NCBI GenBank assembly: GCA_964452045.1
Contig: CAYVKM010000002.1
Location: 36,617 to 100,616, forward strand
Origin: CAYVKM01 sp964452045
Lineage (GTDB): Bacteria; Calditrichota; Calditrichia; RBG-13-44-9
DNA length: 64,000 nucleotides
Direction of reading: 5' to 3'
Made by a program: the position numbers and the translations under genes. This document shows positions 24,110-33,464 of the stretch, piece by piece. Position 1 is the first letter of the stretch, and the number at the start of each line of letters is the position of its first letter. The notes under the pieces are model-generated. The model was not told the origin of the DNA and did not search any database. It was given only the letters and a program-made list of their open reading frames with translations.

Positions 24110-25423
24110 ATGTCATTGAAAAATCAACTATTCGTATTAATACTTTTTATTCTCAGCATTATCCTTGGAAATTACTCACACCTCTTGGCGATAGACTTCT
24201 TCGACGATCAACTGGGAAAAAAATCTCCCGAACAATCTTATGTTACTGCTGTGGCAGCTGAAAATAGTGACAGCTTAATGGAATATATTGCAAATTTTCC
24301 CAGGAACGACTTTGCTGCCCTTGCGGCCTGCAGGTACATATTGTTAGAACTTAAACAGGGTAGTCAGTTGGAATTGTTGGTAAATAATCTTAATGAAATT
24401 GGCCTGGAGGCCCATATTATCCAACTTTATTCCGGTACCAGAATCAAAACGGAGAGTTTACCCAGGGCAGTCTTTTTTCCAAAAACACGATTGAGAATGG
24501 TAGTAAAACAAAACTATCAGAGTCAGCTTGATAAGGATCCAACTATACAATATTATTTAGATTATGGAAAATGTTGTGATATCCCCTTCGACGCCTTTCA
24601 CCTGATTGCCCGAAAAGGATACTATAAAATTAAGGACAACGATATTCAATTTTTCGTATCCAAAACTTCTAATCAGAATTATATCAAATCTACCTTTGCT
24701 CAAGTTCAATTAATTTTAAAAGATTTGAGTTATCAACTTGGGTATAAATCAATTTCAGGAGTAATTTCCAAACAATATTTCAGAGATTTACTGATTAACC
24801 GTAGAATAACCATTTTTTGCTACGATTCTACCGAATTCAAACAGAGATACAATTTAAAAGAATCCGGATGGCCATATCCCAAAGATGGTCTAATTTATCT
24901 GAACACTTCCAAACTCACCACCAACCAGTATCTTGAGCAACTTCTAAATCAGCTAACACATATTATGATCGGCGGCAACCCTGAGAACTTACTTCATGCA
25001 TACAACCGATGGTTTGATTTCGGATTTGCAGGTTGGAGTACTTATAGCTATTTAAAATTTCACAGTTTGAATCATCAAAGTGACCATCAAAAATCAAAAA
25101 TGGAAAATGATTTCCGACAGATCAAAGAAAAAGCTCAAAACCTCAAAAAAAGTACCAAATACAAAAACCTGAGATTAAAGTCAATCAACAAAATCTATAA
25201 CGATTCTAAAAACTTGACTGAACTAAGTGAAGCTGACACACTTTCGGCGAGTATCATGGTATATATTATTGAGACCCAGGGAATTCCCAAATTGATTGAG
25301 TTAGCTGGTCGGATTAGCCACAAAGGTCAAAACCTCACCGAAAGGAGTATCCACGATGTTTTTGGAATAGATTACCAGGGCATCGAACAAAAATGGAACA
25401 AATGGCTATCAGATATTCAATAA
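24110..25423 (+). CDS. Exported peptidase_MA-like protein with degenerate zinc site
   Basis: 437 residues with an N-terminal signal or anchor (about 6-28). The last third has the order seen in peptidase_MA-like gluzincins: a helix where HELTH is expected, then a second helix with an acidic ligand, then a C-terminal repeat ending VFGIDYQGIEQKWNKWL. Here the first motif reads N280-Q-L-T-H284, so the first histidine and the catalytic glutamate are Asn and Gln, and the second motif reads RWFDFGFAGW where active members have RWLSEGLAEY-like sequence. It is probably a non-catalytic relative. Nine bp separate it from the coiled-coil membrane protein gene, suggesting a joint envelope function. Confidence 0.65.
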   Translation: MSLKNQLFVLILFILSIILGNYSHLLAIDFFDDQLGKKSPEQSYVTAVAAENSDSLMEYIANFPRNDFAALAACRYILLELKQGSQLELLVNNLNEIGLEAHIIQLYSGTRIKTESLPRAVFFPKTRLRMVVKQNYQSQLDKDPTIQYYLDYGKCCDIPFDAFHLIARKGYYKIKDNDIQFFVSKTSNQNYIKSTFAQVQLILKDLSYQLGYKSISGVISKQYFRDLLINRRITIFCYDSTEFKQRYNLKESGWPYPKDGLIYLNTSKLTTNQYLEQLLNQLTHIMIGGNPENLLHAYNRWFDFGFAGWSTYSYLKFHSLNHQSDHQKSKMENDFRQIKEKAQNLKKSTKYKNLRLKSINKIYNDSKNLTELSEADTLSASIMVYIIETQGIPKLIELAGRISHKGQNLTERSIHDVFGIDYQGIEQKWNKWLSDIQ

Positions 25424-25595
25424 TACGTATCTGGATTCCAATAATAAAAATGAAAGGTACTTTGCCAAAAATGGATATCTGAATGTTGTTTGCAAAATGG
25501 AACATAAAATTTTCGGCATCTCAGAAAAGCACTTTTAATTGAAAGGATTGTTGAGTATATTTTTAAAAAAGACCAAGAAACCTGGAGGAGAGAAA

Positions 25596-25991
25596 ATGAA
25601 AAGATTTTCAGCGCTTTTTGTTCTGGTTATTATTTTGTTTGCCTTAAATATGGTTTCTGCTCAGGAAGCAGCGCTTAAAGTAGCGGAAATGGAATTTTGT
25701 ACCGGGGTACAGGACAGGCAACCTGTAAATGCCGATACAACGTTTTTGAGTACCGTAGAAAATGTTTATTGTTTTACTCAAATTACCGGTGCCACTGAAC
25801 CAACTACTATTAAACACGTTTGGTACTATAATGGCGAGGAGAAAGCCAGCGTTGAATTAAATGTTGGTGGAGACAACTGGAGGACCTGGAGCTCTAAACG
25901 AATTTTAGAAGATTGGACCGGCAAATGGCGGGTCGATGTTGTTTCAGTGTCAGGTGAAATTCTTATGAGTAAAGGATTTACAGTTAAATAG
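25596..25991 (+). CDS. Secreted DUF2914-domain protein
   Basis: 131 residues from ATG 25596, chosen because GGAGGAGAG precedes it; an in-frame start at 25539 would add a leader with no such site. A signal peptide (FSALFVLVIILFALNMVSAQ) is followed by one domain with LKVAEMEFCTGVQDRQPV, IKHVWYYNGEEKASVELNV and WTGKWRVDVVSVSGEIL, the pattern of DUF2914, a beta-rich periplasmic domain of unknown role. It ends 70 bp before a strong terminator. The 170-bp gap before it suggests its own promoter. Confidence 0.8.
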   Translation: MKRFSALFVLVIILFALNMVSAQEAALKVAEMEFCTGVQDRQPVNADTTFLSTVENVYCFTQITGATEPTTIKHVWYYNGEEKASVELNVGGDNWRTWSSKRILEDWTGKWRVDVVSVSGEILMSKGFTVK

Positions 25992-26057
25992 ATTTACAAT
26001 CAAGTGTTATACTGGTTTTCGGTTCTATAGAAACAACATTCATTTAAATTTATAAGA

Positions 26058-26095
26058 AAATACCCCTGGTTCATTTGAATCAGGGGTTTTCTTAT
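26058..26095. terminator. Bidirectional intrinsic terminator
   Basis: ACCCCTGGTTC (26062-26072) pairs with GAATCAGGGGT (26077-26087; one G-U pair) around a 4-base loop. TTTTCTT follows on the plus strand and an A-rich run precedes it, giving a U-run on the minus strand too. It separates the DUF2914 gene from the convergent tamA gene. Confidence 0.85.
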
Positions 26096-27990
26096 TAGAA
26101 CGCAAAGGAGATACTGATGTGGAACTCTCCTCTTGACTCATATTTTTGGGGGCGAAGCTTTATTCCATAATCGAAACGAAGTGGTCCAACCGGGGTAATG
26201 ATTGCTAAACCTGATCCCACAGAGGGTTTGATATCTACAAATTTAAAATCCTCGTTATCCCGCCACACATTTCCGGCATCCATAAAAACCTCCCCCCAAA
26301 AAAGCCAAAAAAGTGGAATCCTTAATTCGAGATTACCAAGAACTACTAACTTCCCACCCAAAGCAATCGGATTCTTGCCCTCATCATCATACTGAACCGG
26401 CCCTAATAATTGTTCCCGGTATCCCCGAACAGTAGAAGCTCCGCCCAGATAATAACGTTCTGACAAAGGAATTAATGATCGTTTACCCAGTTCAACGATA
26501 CTTCCTATCCTGATACGCGAAGCCAAAACCCAGGATTTCTTCAGCGGTAAACCCTGATACCGGTTCCATTGCACCATGAATTTAAGAAATCGATTATCAG
26601 AAATACTCGAAGAACTATTATCCCGACTTCTGGAATATGCAAATTTGACATCTGTTTCCACCACCGATCCGTTATGGGTATTGAGATAATTGTCTCGTTT
26701 ATCCTGAACCAACCGGGTGCTCACTGAATAAATAAAATCCTGCCCCTTTGTTTGCTGATAAAATTCCGAACTAAGTGTGTCCCCAGTTAAAATATTCACC
26801 CGATTGTAGGCTATGGTTCCGGAGGTTTGCCAATTATTTTCAAAATTATGTTTTACCTGAAATGATGAGGTGAAGTAATTATAGTTGGCCGAATACAATG
26901 GACGGACCTGAAGATATGATACCTGGAAAATACCCGGGGTACGAGTATAGCCTATCCATGGTTCAATATAAGTCAGGCTGTATTGATTCTTAGGATTGAT
27001 AAAACTATTCACCCGAAAGTCATAAGAAAACGATGGAATAACATCCAGTGAAATTGATCTGGCTGTTCCAAACAAATTTCTATGACCAAACTCCAGGGTA
27101 AAATCAAAAGTACCGCCATAAACGATTTCCTGTTCATAGGCAACACCAAATCTTACCGCCACCCAACGTGGTTTTTTTTCAACCACTTTAATCAAGAGTT
27201 TAACCTGGCTTCGAACGCTATCAATCGCACTTAAATCCATTCCAACAAAGTCAAATAATCCGGTGCTGTAAATATTTTTTTGAGATTTTTCGATCCCTTT
27301 TCTGGAATAAATATCATTTTTATGAATCTCTAATTCCCGACGAATTATAAAACTTTTTACATTTTGAATCCCGATATAATCAATGTCGCTGATGTATACC
27401 GTTTCATTTTCCTTGATATTTATGGTTAAAAAAATGAGTGAATCCGAAATGGACTGCTCTTCCTTAATTTCAATATAGGGTTTGCCATGGTTATAATACC
27501 AGTTTTCAATCTGGTTTAATCCATCATCGATCTTGCTTCGAATATAAGGCTCACCATCCTTAAGTGTTATAGAAGAACGAAGCTCCTCTGAGGTTCTAAT
27601 TTGGCTGCTAATAAATTTTATACCCCCGAAAAAGAATCTCCTGCCTTCGGAGATTTTATAAATAACATCAATGTTGTCACCTTTACGCTCGACTTCTTCA
27701 TCCACCCATACGTTTAAGAATCCCTTTCCCAGATAATAATTTGTAATAATAATTTTATCTAAACGATAGAGTTTACTATTGAATTCTTTTTTTTCGCTGA
27801 TTTTAATTATCTCTTTAAGCTCTGAACTCTTAATAAATTTATTACCTTCAAAGGTGATGCTTTTTACCCTAAGTTTTGCCTGAAGGGTAAGCGGTGTGAT
27901 TAAGGCAAAAAAAACCAGCAATAAAAAAAGCTTAAAAGTTGTATTGCCAGTTAAGGTCGACTTTGAATTTGTCATATAGTTGTTTTTCAT
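26095..27990 (-). CDS. tamA: TamA/BamA-like Omp85 outer-membrane assembly protein
   Basis: About 631 residues from ATG 27990. The frame is open to 28158, but that part lies within tamB in another frame; a second ATG at 27975 is also possible. A signal peptide (KLFLLLVFFALITPLTLQA) precedes POTRA repeats (LRVKSITFEGNKFIKSSEL, FGGIKFISSQIRTSEELRS, ISDIDYIGIQNVKSFIIRR) and a 16-strand-type barrel with the hallmark GGASTVRGYREQLLGP and the C-terminal FDYGIKLRPQ and HISISFAF ending in Phe. TamA works with TamB in envelope assembly; the gene overlaps the end of tamB by about 59 bp, which strengthens the call over BamA. It ends in a shared terminator. Confidence 0.9.
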   Translation of the reverse strand: MKNNYMTNSKSTLTGNTTFKLFLLLVFFALITPLTLQAKLRVKSITFEGNKFIKSSELKEIIKISEKKEFNSKLYRLDKIIITNYYLGKGFLNVWVDEEVERKGDNIDVIYKISEGRRFFFGGIKFISSQIRTSEELRSSITLKDGEPYIRSKIDDGLNQIENWYYNHGKPYIEIKEEQSISDSLIFLTINIKENETVYISDIDYIGIQNVKSFIIRRELEIHKNDIYSRKGIEKSQKNIYSTGLFDFVGMDLSAIDSVRSQVKLLIKVVEKKPRWVAVRFGVAYEQEIVYGGTFDFTLEFGHRNLFGTARSISLDVIPSFSYDFRVNSFINPKNQYSLTYIEPWIGYTRTPGIFQVSYLQVRPLYSANYNYFTSSFQVKHNFENNWQTSGTIAYNRVNILTGDTLSSEFYQQTKGQDFIYSVSTRLVQDKRDNYLNTHNGSVVETDVKFAYSRSRDNSSSSISDNRFLKFMVQWNRYQGLPLKKSWVLASRIRIGSIVELGKRSLIPLSERYYLGGASTVRGYREQLLGPVQYDDEGKNPIALGGKLVVLGNLELRIPLFWLFWGEVFMDAGNVWRDNEDFKFVDIKPSVGSGLAIITPVGPLRFDYGIKLRPQKYESRGEFHISISFAF

Positions 27991-30900
27991 AATAAGTTGA
28001 TACTGACCAGTCCCGGTTAAATCTGTATTCCAGATAAATTTGATCACCTGCATCCCATCCCAGACGAGGAGTCGGTATCTCACCCATACCTGGTAGACCC
28101 GATGAGCCGAGCTGGGTTTTGTATTCCAGATAGAGATTTGGAGTAATATATTTACCAAGTGACAGAATGCTTCTTTCTGAAGGCATATTTAAACGCTGGG
28201 TAGTGTAATCCACACTACTCTGGGAATTCTCAACCCGTATTTCATCCAGGCCAATAAATTGCCGTGCCTCTCGTTCCACCCGTGAAATTAGGGCCTGACT
28301 GATTACCTCTTGCCCTTTATCGAGGACCAGGTTCCCGGCACTACTGCCCAATTCATTAAAGGTAACACCAAATAAGAGAAGCGAAATCTGATCCTTGGTC
28401 TCCGGATAAAGGTTAGTAATGTCCTGCAAGGTCTGCAAATCGAAGATCCTGATCTCCTTAACCGGATTATTGATATTACCGGTAACATGCAATTGAAAAA
28501 GAAAACCATATTTTCTGGTTTCAGCGGTGATATCGAGGTTTGGCAATTCCTTGGGATTTATGAATTCAATCCGGCCGTCCCGGATATTAAATTCCTCAAA
28601 CTGATAGTATTTACCTTTAGGCACCTCCAGATTTCCGTACATCTCCATTAATCCTTTTGGTTCCTGAGTTATTTTCAGATCTCCGGTAATCATCATTTCA
28701 AACGAGTTAAAGGTTGCGCTACTACGAATATAGAAATTACCGGGGATAGAAACATCCAGCATATACTGAAGAAATGGAGGTGTCTCCCGCGTACCAGTTG
28801 ATAATAAAAGATTTTTTTCAGATTCTTTTAAATTGAGGTCGACTTCGCCTTTATGAACAGTCACATTTCCTTTCACCAGAATGGTATCCTTACCGGTTAT
28901 GGTTAAATTATTGGCCGAGACTATTAGCCGGGCATTCTCCAGATAGTAATTGATGAAGATTTGATTGGCATTGAGTTTCAAATCGATTTTAGGTCTGTTT
29001 AATTCGGCAAAATCCACATCACCGGAGAGCCGGAATTTACCATTCTTCTTTGTGGGGTAAAGCAGTTTTCTGATCGGGGAAAATAAAATAGAAGTAAACT
29101 TCTGGAAAACATTTTTATCAGTCACATCACCCTGCAGCAGTGCATTGCTTTTCTTGATCTTAAGAACATGGCCTTCAAAAACTGACTCGAGCTGTAAATT
29201 GGAAATGGGATTTTCCAGTTTGGACAGATATAATGTGCCCTCAGTTACATTGAAATGCCCGCCGGTTACTTTCGGTTTTTCGATGGTACCCCCCAGGTTA
29301 ACCACCGCATCAATTTTACCAAGCAGCAGGTCGACTTCGGGAGTAAGTACATTTAAAAAATTTACCGTATCTTCCCGGACACTCATTTGAAGTGAAAATT
29401 TCTGATCGCTGAAAATATCCGCTAAATTATCAATGTCCCAATTGATGACCTTCTCACCAGTCAGGCCAATATTGGTATCCATGAAATTGAGTTTACCCTC
29501 ATCCAGGGTTATCGCAGAAGCCGATAAATGTCCCTTAAAATTAAACCGGGGTATTTCATAATCCCGGTATCGGATATTTTCACCAAAAAGATTATATTCT
29601 CCTTTAGGTTGATTTACTTTTCCCGATATTTCTACCTGCCCACCAAAATTACCTGTCACCGGAAAATTAAATTTCTTAAAAAACGGATAATTTTGAATAT
29701 CAATATTGGAAAATTCGGCGCTGAAATCTATATCCCGGTGGAGCAGTGATTGCTCCTCTTCAGATTTTCTCTCCTCCGGAATGATGATTTGTCCCTGCAT
29801 GGAAAAAGACGTCGCAGGTGGTTTCTTCAGTTGAAAATAATCGATCTTAAGAATATCATCATCATAGACAAACCGGGCATCAACATTTCCGACCGTATCG
29901 GTATCCATGATAAAATTTTGTAATTCCATATATGTTTCAACCAATGGATTTTTCATTTCACCAGTAATTTCAACAGAGATTTCCAATAGACCCTGAAGGG
30001 AATATTCCCACTGCAAAAACTGGTTGAACGGGAATAATTGAATATTTTTGAAATAGACAGCCAGACCGCTTTCCCCTTCAAAATCAACCATTCCCCGGAC
30101 CTCTATTTCGCCATTACCAGTAGCATTTAAGACAAAGTCTTCTATAATCAGGGAATCGTTCTTCAGGACTGCCATAAGGGTATCGGTTGCACTGATTGAA
30201 TAGTTTTCATACAAAAAATTAAAATTCGAAAGTTTGATATCAACTTTTTCCGGAGTTTCCTCAATTGTCCCGCGAAGAGTTACATAATTATCTTCATTAT
30301 AGAAACTGACCGTATCCAATGTCAGGATATTTTTTTTAATTTTCAGGTTCATAAGTCCATCGGTCAATGGAATATACTGGATAATACCGGAAGAGAGCTC
30401 GAGTTTAAAATATCCCAGCCTTTCCGAAAAAATATCATCAACTTCAAATCTACCTTCAACACCATATGCCCTATTTTTTTCATAAAGAAGTGAATCGAGA
30501 AGCACATAACCCCTGACATTCGGATCATTGATTTTACCAAAGATATCTATATCCAGACTGCCAAGACCGCCAATATGCCCCAAATTTAAACGAGTAGCCA
30601 GTGTATCAATCAGGTTCTCGTCTGTGTAGAAATGAAAATCAACAATCCCATCCCGACTCATTTCTCCATCCATAAAAAACTGGGAAGATTTTTCCACAAT
30701 CAGTCTGGAACGCTTTTGAAGTTCCCAATTCCCCTCTTGGACTTTGAGATTTAAATAGACTGAATCAACCCGAGATGGACCATAGGCAAGTTGATACAGA
30801 CTGGCAATGCCATCCCCGGTAATCTTCTGAATATCCCAGGTATTAAAGTCGAGATTTAATGATCCATTGATTTCAGTTGGTTCAGCAGAAAATCCCGTTT

Positions 30901-31954
30901 TTTTAAGGTTAAAATCCCGAAAACTTAGAGAAACCTTATTTTTTCCTTCCGGGGCCACCTGAAGACTGCCAGCCAGATATCCGAAATTGGTTGCCAGATT
31001 TATTTTCTTTAGAGTAAAGGTCCGTCGATGATAAAAGTAATTAAAAGAAATCCGGGAAATTTTCAGGCTATCCAATTCACCACGGAAATAAAGATCCCCG
31101 GTAAAAGATTTAGGATTACCAATGTATTCCCCATAGAAGTCAAAAGCCCCCTCTTTGAATGGCAGGGAATCCGCAAATCGTTTAAGCAAACTAATATCCA
31201 CATTACTGGTATCCACAAAAACCAAAAACCTTAATTCAGGCATAAATTCAATTTCACCATGAGAATAAACTCTGGTGCCTGGGACCTCTAAAGTTAATTG
31301 ATTGAGGGTTACCCTTTGCTGGTTACCGGTTATAACAAAAGAAAGCTGATCTAAAGGTAAATTTTGCTCTAACCAGAGACCCTTAATATACTTTAATCTA
31401 AACATTACTTTTTCCGGTTTTATTTCGCCCAGAGCAGCAAGCTGAATATTGGTAAAATTCTGCTGACCGGAATCCTGAACAAATCTTACCCGACCATCTC
31501 TAATTAAAATTTCCGAGAAATTTATTTTAGGTATGCCGGACAGATCAATCCCGCTTATTAAAGTATCTAATGACTGGGCAGATTTAATTTTTCCTGAATT
31601 CTTTTTTCCATTATCCTGTGAGTGAATGACCAGTAAGGGCTCGTCTATCGATAAATACTTTACATTTACAAAACCATCCAGAAGATCTTCTGCGTTGTAA
31701 TTAACTGAAATAGAGTTGGCGAATAAGGTATCGCCGCCAAATATTATCCGGGGATTTCGGATCTTTAAATTGCCGAGAAGATTGCCCTCCAATCGATCAT
31801 ATTGAACCTTAATGTTATGATCCAAGGCAACATTAATAAATCTGAGAATTGCTTTATCAACAATCGGCGTGTAGGAGTATAGTAAAACAAAACCAAGAAT
31901 GACAACACAAAGTGCCAGAAAAAGCCACAATACAATTTTGTATCTTTTTTTCAT
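27932..31954 (-). CDS. tamB: TamB/DUF490 translocation and assembly module protein
   Basis: About 1340 residues from ATG 31954 (MKKRYKIVLWLFLALCVVIL); the in-frame ORF starts at 32032 but the extra 26 residues are not signal-like. One N-terminal inner-membrane helix anchors a very long beta-rich periplasmic body of repeating strands, the taco-shaped groove of AsmA/TamB-like proteins. The C-terminus is the DUF490 domain, with IFDLQTLQDITNLYPETKDQ then QISLLLFGVTF and an aromatic end (WSVSTYYEKQLYDKFKVDLN...YNF). TamB-like proteins link inner and outer membranes and are implicated in phospholipid transport as well as outer-membrane protein assembly. It is followed by overlapping tamA. Confidence 0.92.
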   Translation of the reverse strand: MKKRYKIVLWLFLALCVVILGFVLLYSYTPIVDKAILRFINVALDHNIKVQYDRLEGNLLGNLKIRNPRIIFGGDTLFANSISVNYNAEDLLDGFVNVKYLSIDEPLLVIHSQDNGKKNSGKIKSAQSLDTLISGIDLSGIPKINFSEILIRDGRVRFVQDSGQQNFTNIQLAALGEIKPEKVMFRLKYIKGLWLEQNLPLDQLSFVITGNQQRVTLNQLTLEVPGTRVYSHGEIEFMPELRFLVFVDTSNVDISLLKRFADSLPFKEGAFDFYGEYIGNPKSFTGDLYFRGELDSLKISRISFNYFYHRRTFTLKKINLATNFGYLAGSLQVAPEGKNKVSLSFRDFNLKKTGFSAEPTEINGSLNLDFNTWDIQKITGDGIASLYQLAYGPSRVDSVYLNLKVQEGNWELQKRSRLIVEKSSQFFMDGEMSRDGIVDFHFYTDENLIDTLATRLNLGHIGGLGSLDIDIFGKINDPNVRGYVLLDSLLYEKNRAYGVEGRFEVDDIFSERLGYFKLELSSGIIQYIPLTDGLMNLKIKKNILTLDTVSFYNEDNYVTLRGTIEETPEKVDIKLSNFNFLYENYSISATDTLMAVLKNDSLIIEDFVLNATGNGEIEVRGMVDFEGESGLAVYFKNIQLFPFNQFLQWEYSLQGLLEISVEITGEMKNPLVETYMELQNFIMDTDTVGNVDARFVYDDDILKIDYFQLKKPPATSFSMQGQIIIPEERKSEEEQSLLHRDIDFSAEFSNIDIQNYPFFKKFNFPVTGNFGGQVEISGKVNQPKGEYNLFGENIRYRDYEIPRFNFKGHLSASAITLDEGKLNFMDTNIGLTGEKVINWDIDNLADIFSDQKFSLQMSVREDTVNFLNVLTPEVDLLLGKIDAVVNLGGTIEKPKVTGGHFNVTEGTLYLSKLENPISNLQLESVFEGHVLKIKKSNALLQGDVTDKNVFQKFTSILFSPIRKLLYPTKKNGKFRLSGDVDFAELNRPKIDLKLNANQIFINYYLENARLIVSANNLTITGKDTILVKGNVTVHKGEVDLNLKESEKNLLLSTGTRETPPFLQYMLDVSIPGNFYIRSSATFNSFEMMITGDLKITQEPKGLMEMYGNLEVPKGKYYQFEEFNIRDGRIEFINPKELPNLDITAETRKYGFLFQLHVTGNINNPVKEIRIFDLQTLQDITNLYPETKDQISLLLFGVTFNELGSSAGNLVLDKGQEVISQALISRVEREARQFIGLDEIRVENSQSSVDYTTQRLNMPSERSILSLGKYITPNLYLEYKTQLGSSGLPGMGEIPTPRLGWDAGDQIYLEYRFNRDWSVSTYYEKQLYDKFKVDLNWQYNF

Positions 31955-32030
31955 CGGGTTATCATTCCAAAAGTCTATAAAATTTATATAATTTAAGTGC
32001 TTAAGCAAACACCATTTTAACTGACAAAAC

Positions 32031-32060
32031 ATAAAAAAAGCCGGATTTTGTATCCGGCTT
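32031..32060 (-). terminator. Intrinsic terminator after the UDP-GlcNAc dehydrogenase gene
   Basis: AAGCCGGA (32038-32045) and TCCGGCTT (32053-32060) form a perfect 8-bp GC-rich stem with a 7-base loop. On the minus strand it is followed by a U-run (TTTTTTTAT). It ends the polysaccharide operon before tamB. Confidence 0.88.
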
Positions 32061-32086
32061 ATTACTGATTATTACTCATGGAAAGT

Positions 32087-33397
32087 TTAGGCTTTGATGA
32101 TTTTTTCCCGTCCCGTTTTGACATCAACCGTGGCGTTTCGGGTATCAACCACCAGATTGGAATTCTTTACAATAAATTCCATATCAAAATCCGAGTGATC
32201 CGTGGAAATTAAGACCGCATCATATCCTTTTAGATTCTCAGTGGTCAAAGGCACACTTTTTTTCTGGAAATCATAGTGTCTGGTTGGTTTAAGTTGCGGG
32301 ATATAAGGATCATGATAATCCACCAAACCTCCCTTTCCAGATATGATTTCCATCAATTTTAAGGATGGGGATTCTCTTAAGTCATCGATATTCTTTTTAT
32401 AAGCAAGCCCCAGTACCAAAATTTTTGAACCGTTTATGCTTTTCTGATTGGTATTCAATCCGTCGATTAACCGGTTAACCACGTAAAACGGCATGTAGGT
32501 ATTCACTTCCCCTGCCAGTTCGATAAAACGAGTGCTTAATTCATATTCCCGCGCTTTCCAGGTAAGATAAAACGGATCAATAGGGATACAATGTCCACCC
32601 AGACCCGGTCCGGGATAAAATGGCATAAATCCAAATGGCTTGGTAGAAGCAGCTTTGATAACCTCCCACACATCAATGCCCATTTGATCCATAATCATTT
32701 TCATCTCATTTACCAGGGCAATATTAACGCTTCGGAAAATGTTCTCCAATAACTTCGTGGCTTCAGCCGCTTCACTGGAAGATACCGGAACCGTTTGAAC
32801 AATCACCTGATCGTATAATGCTTTGGTCAATTCCAAAGAATAGGGATCTGTTGCCCCTACCACCTTTGGTATGGTTCTGGTATTGAAATTGGGATTGTTC
32901 GGATCTTCCCGCTCTGGCGAAAAAGCTAAATAAAAATCCTTGTGGCCTTGCAAACCGGACTTTTCAATAATCGGTCGCATAACACCTTCGGTAGTTCCGG
33001 GGAAGGTGGAGCTCTCCAGTACAATCAGTTGGCCCTTCTGAACATATTTCGAGATAACCTCGGAAGTATTTTCAATATATGAGATATCCGGTTCCCGATG
33101 TTTTCCCAATGGAGTGGGCACGCAGACCAGAATACAGTCTACTTCTTTCAAACGGGCAAAGTCGGCAGTAGCTTCAAATTTTCCTTTATCCCGGGCTTTT
33201 TTAATTTTATCCGAAGGAATGTGTTTGATATAGGATCGGCCGGCATTTAACTCTTCCACTTTTTCCGGATCGATATCGAAACCAATCGTCTTAAAATTTT
33301 CGGAGACGAATTCCAATAATAATGGCAGACCAACATATCCCATTCCGATAACACCGATTACCGCCTGATGAGATTTAATTTTTTTCAACAAATCCAT
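32087..33397 (-). CDS. wbpA: UDP-N-acetylglucosamine 6-dehydrogenase-type enzyme
   Basis: 436 residues, UDP-sugar dehydrogenase family with three domains: NAD-binding (AVIGVIGMGYVGLPLLLEF), central dimer helix, and C-terminal UDP-binding domain. The catalytic Cys is in YPGPGLGGHCIPIDPFYL; GGHCIPxDP is the form seen in WbpA/WecC-like enzymes, which oxidise UDP-GlcNAc or UDP-ManNAc to the uronic acid, as opposed to the GGxCFPKD of UDP-glucose dehydrogenase found two genes upstream. It ends the polysaccharide operon with a good terminator 27 bp downstream. WbpA versus WecC specificity cannot be settled here. Confidence 0.88.
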   Translation of the reverse strand: MDLLKKIKSHQAVIGVIGMGYVGLPLLLEFVSENFKTIGFDIDPEKVEELNAGRSYIKHIPSDKIKKARDKGKFEATADFARLKEVDCILVCVPTPLGKHREPDISYIENTSEVISKYVQKGQLIVLESSTFPGTTEGVMRPIIEKSGLQGHKDFYLAFSPEREDPNNPNFNTRTIPKVVGATDPYSLELTKALYDQVIVQTVPVSSSEAAEATKLLENIFRSVNIALVNEMKMIMDQMGIDVWEVIKAASTKPFGFMPFYPGPGLGGHCIPIDPFYLTWKAREYELSTRFIELAGEVNTYMPFYVVNRLIDGLNTNQKSINGSKILVLGLAYKKNIDDLRESPSLKLMEIISGKGGLVDYHDPYIPQLKPTRHYDFQKKSVPLTTENLKGYDAVLISTDHSDFDMEFIVKNSNLVVDTRNATVDVKTGREKIIKA

Positions 33398-33464
33398 AAA
33401 AACTCCTTTTCCGTGCAGTTATAATAGGAATTAATAGCATAAACTTTTAATTTATATCGAAATA

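Noticed and set aside
27990..28158. N-terminal extension of tamA ORF to 28158
   Set aside because: The extra 56 residues are not signal-like and lie inside tamB; a proper signal peptide begins near the ATG at 27990 or 27975.
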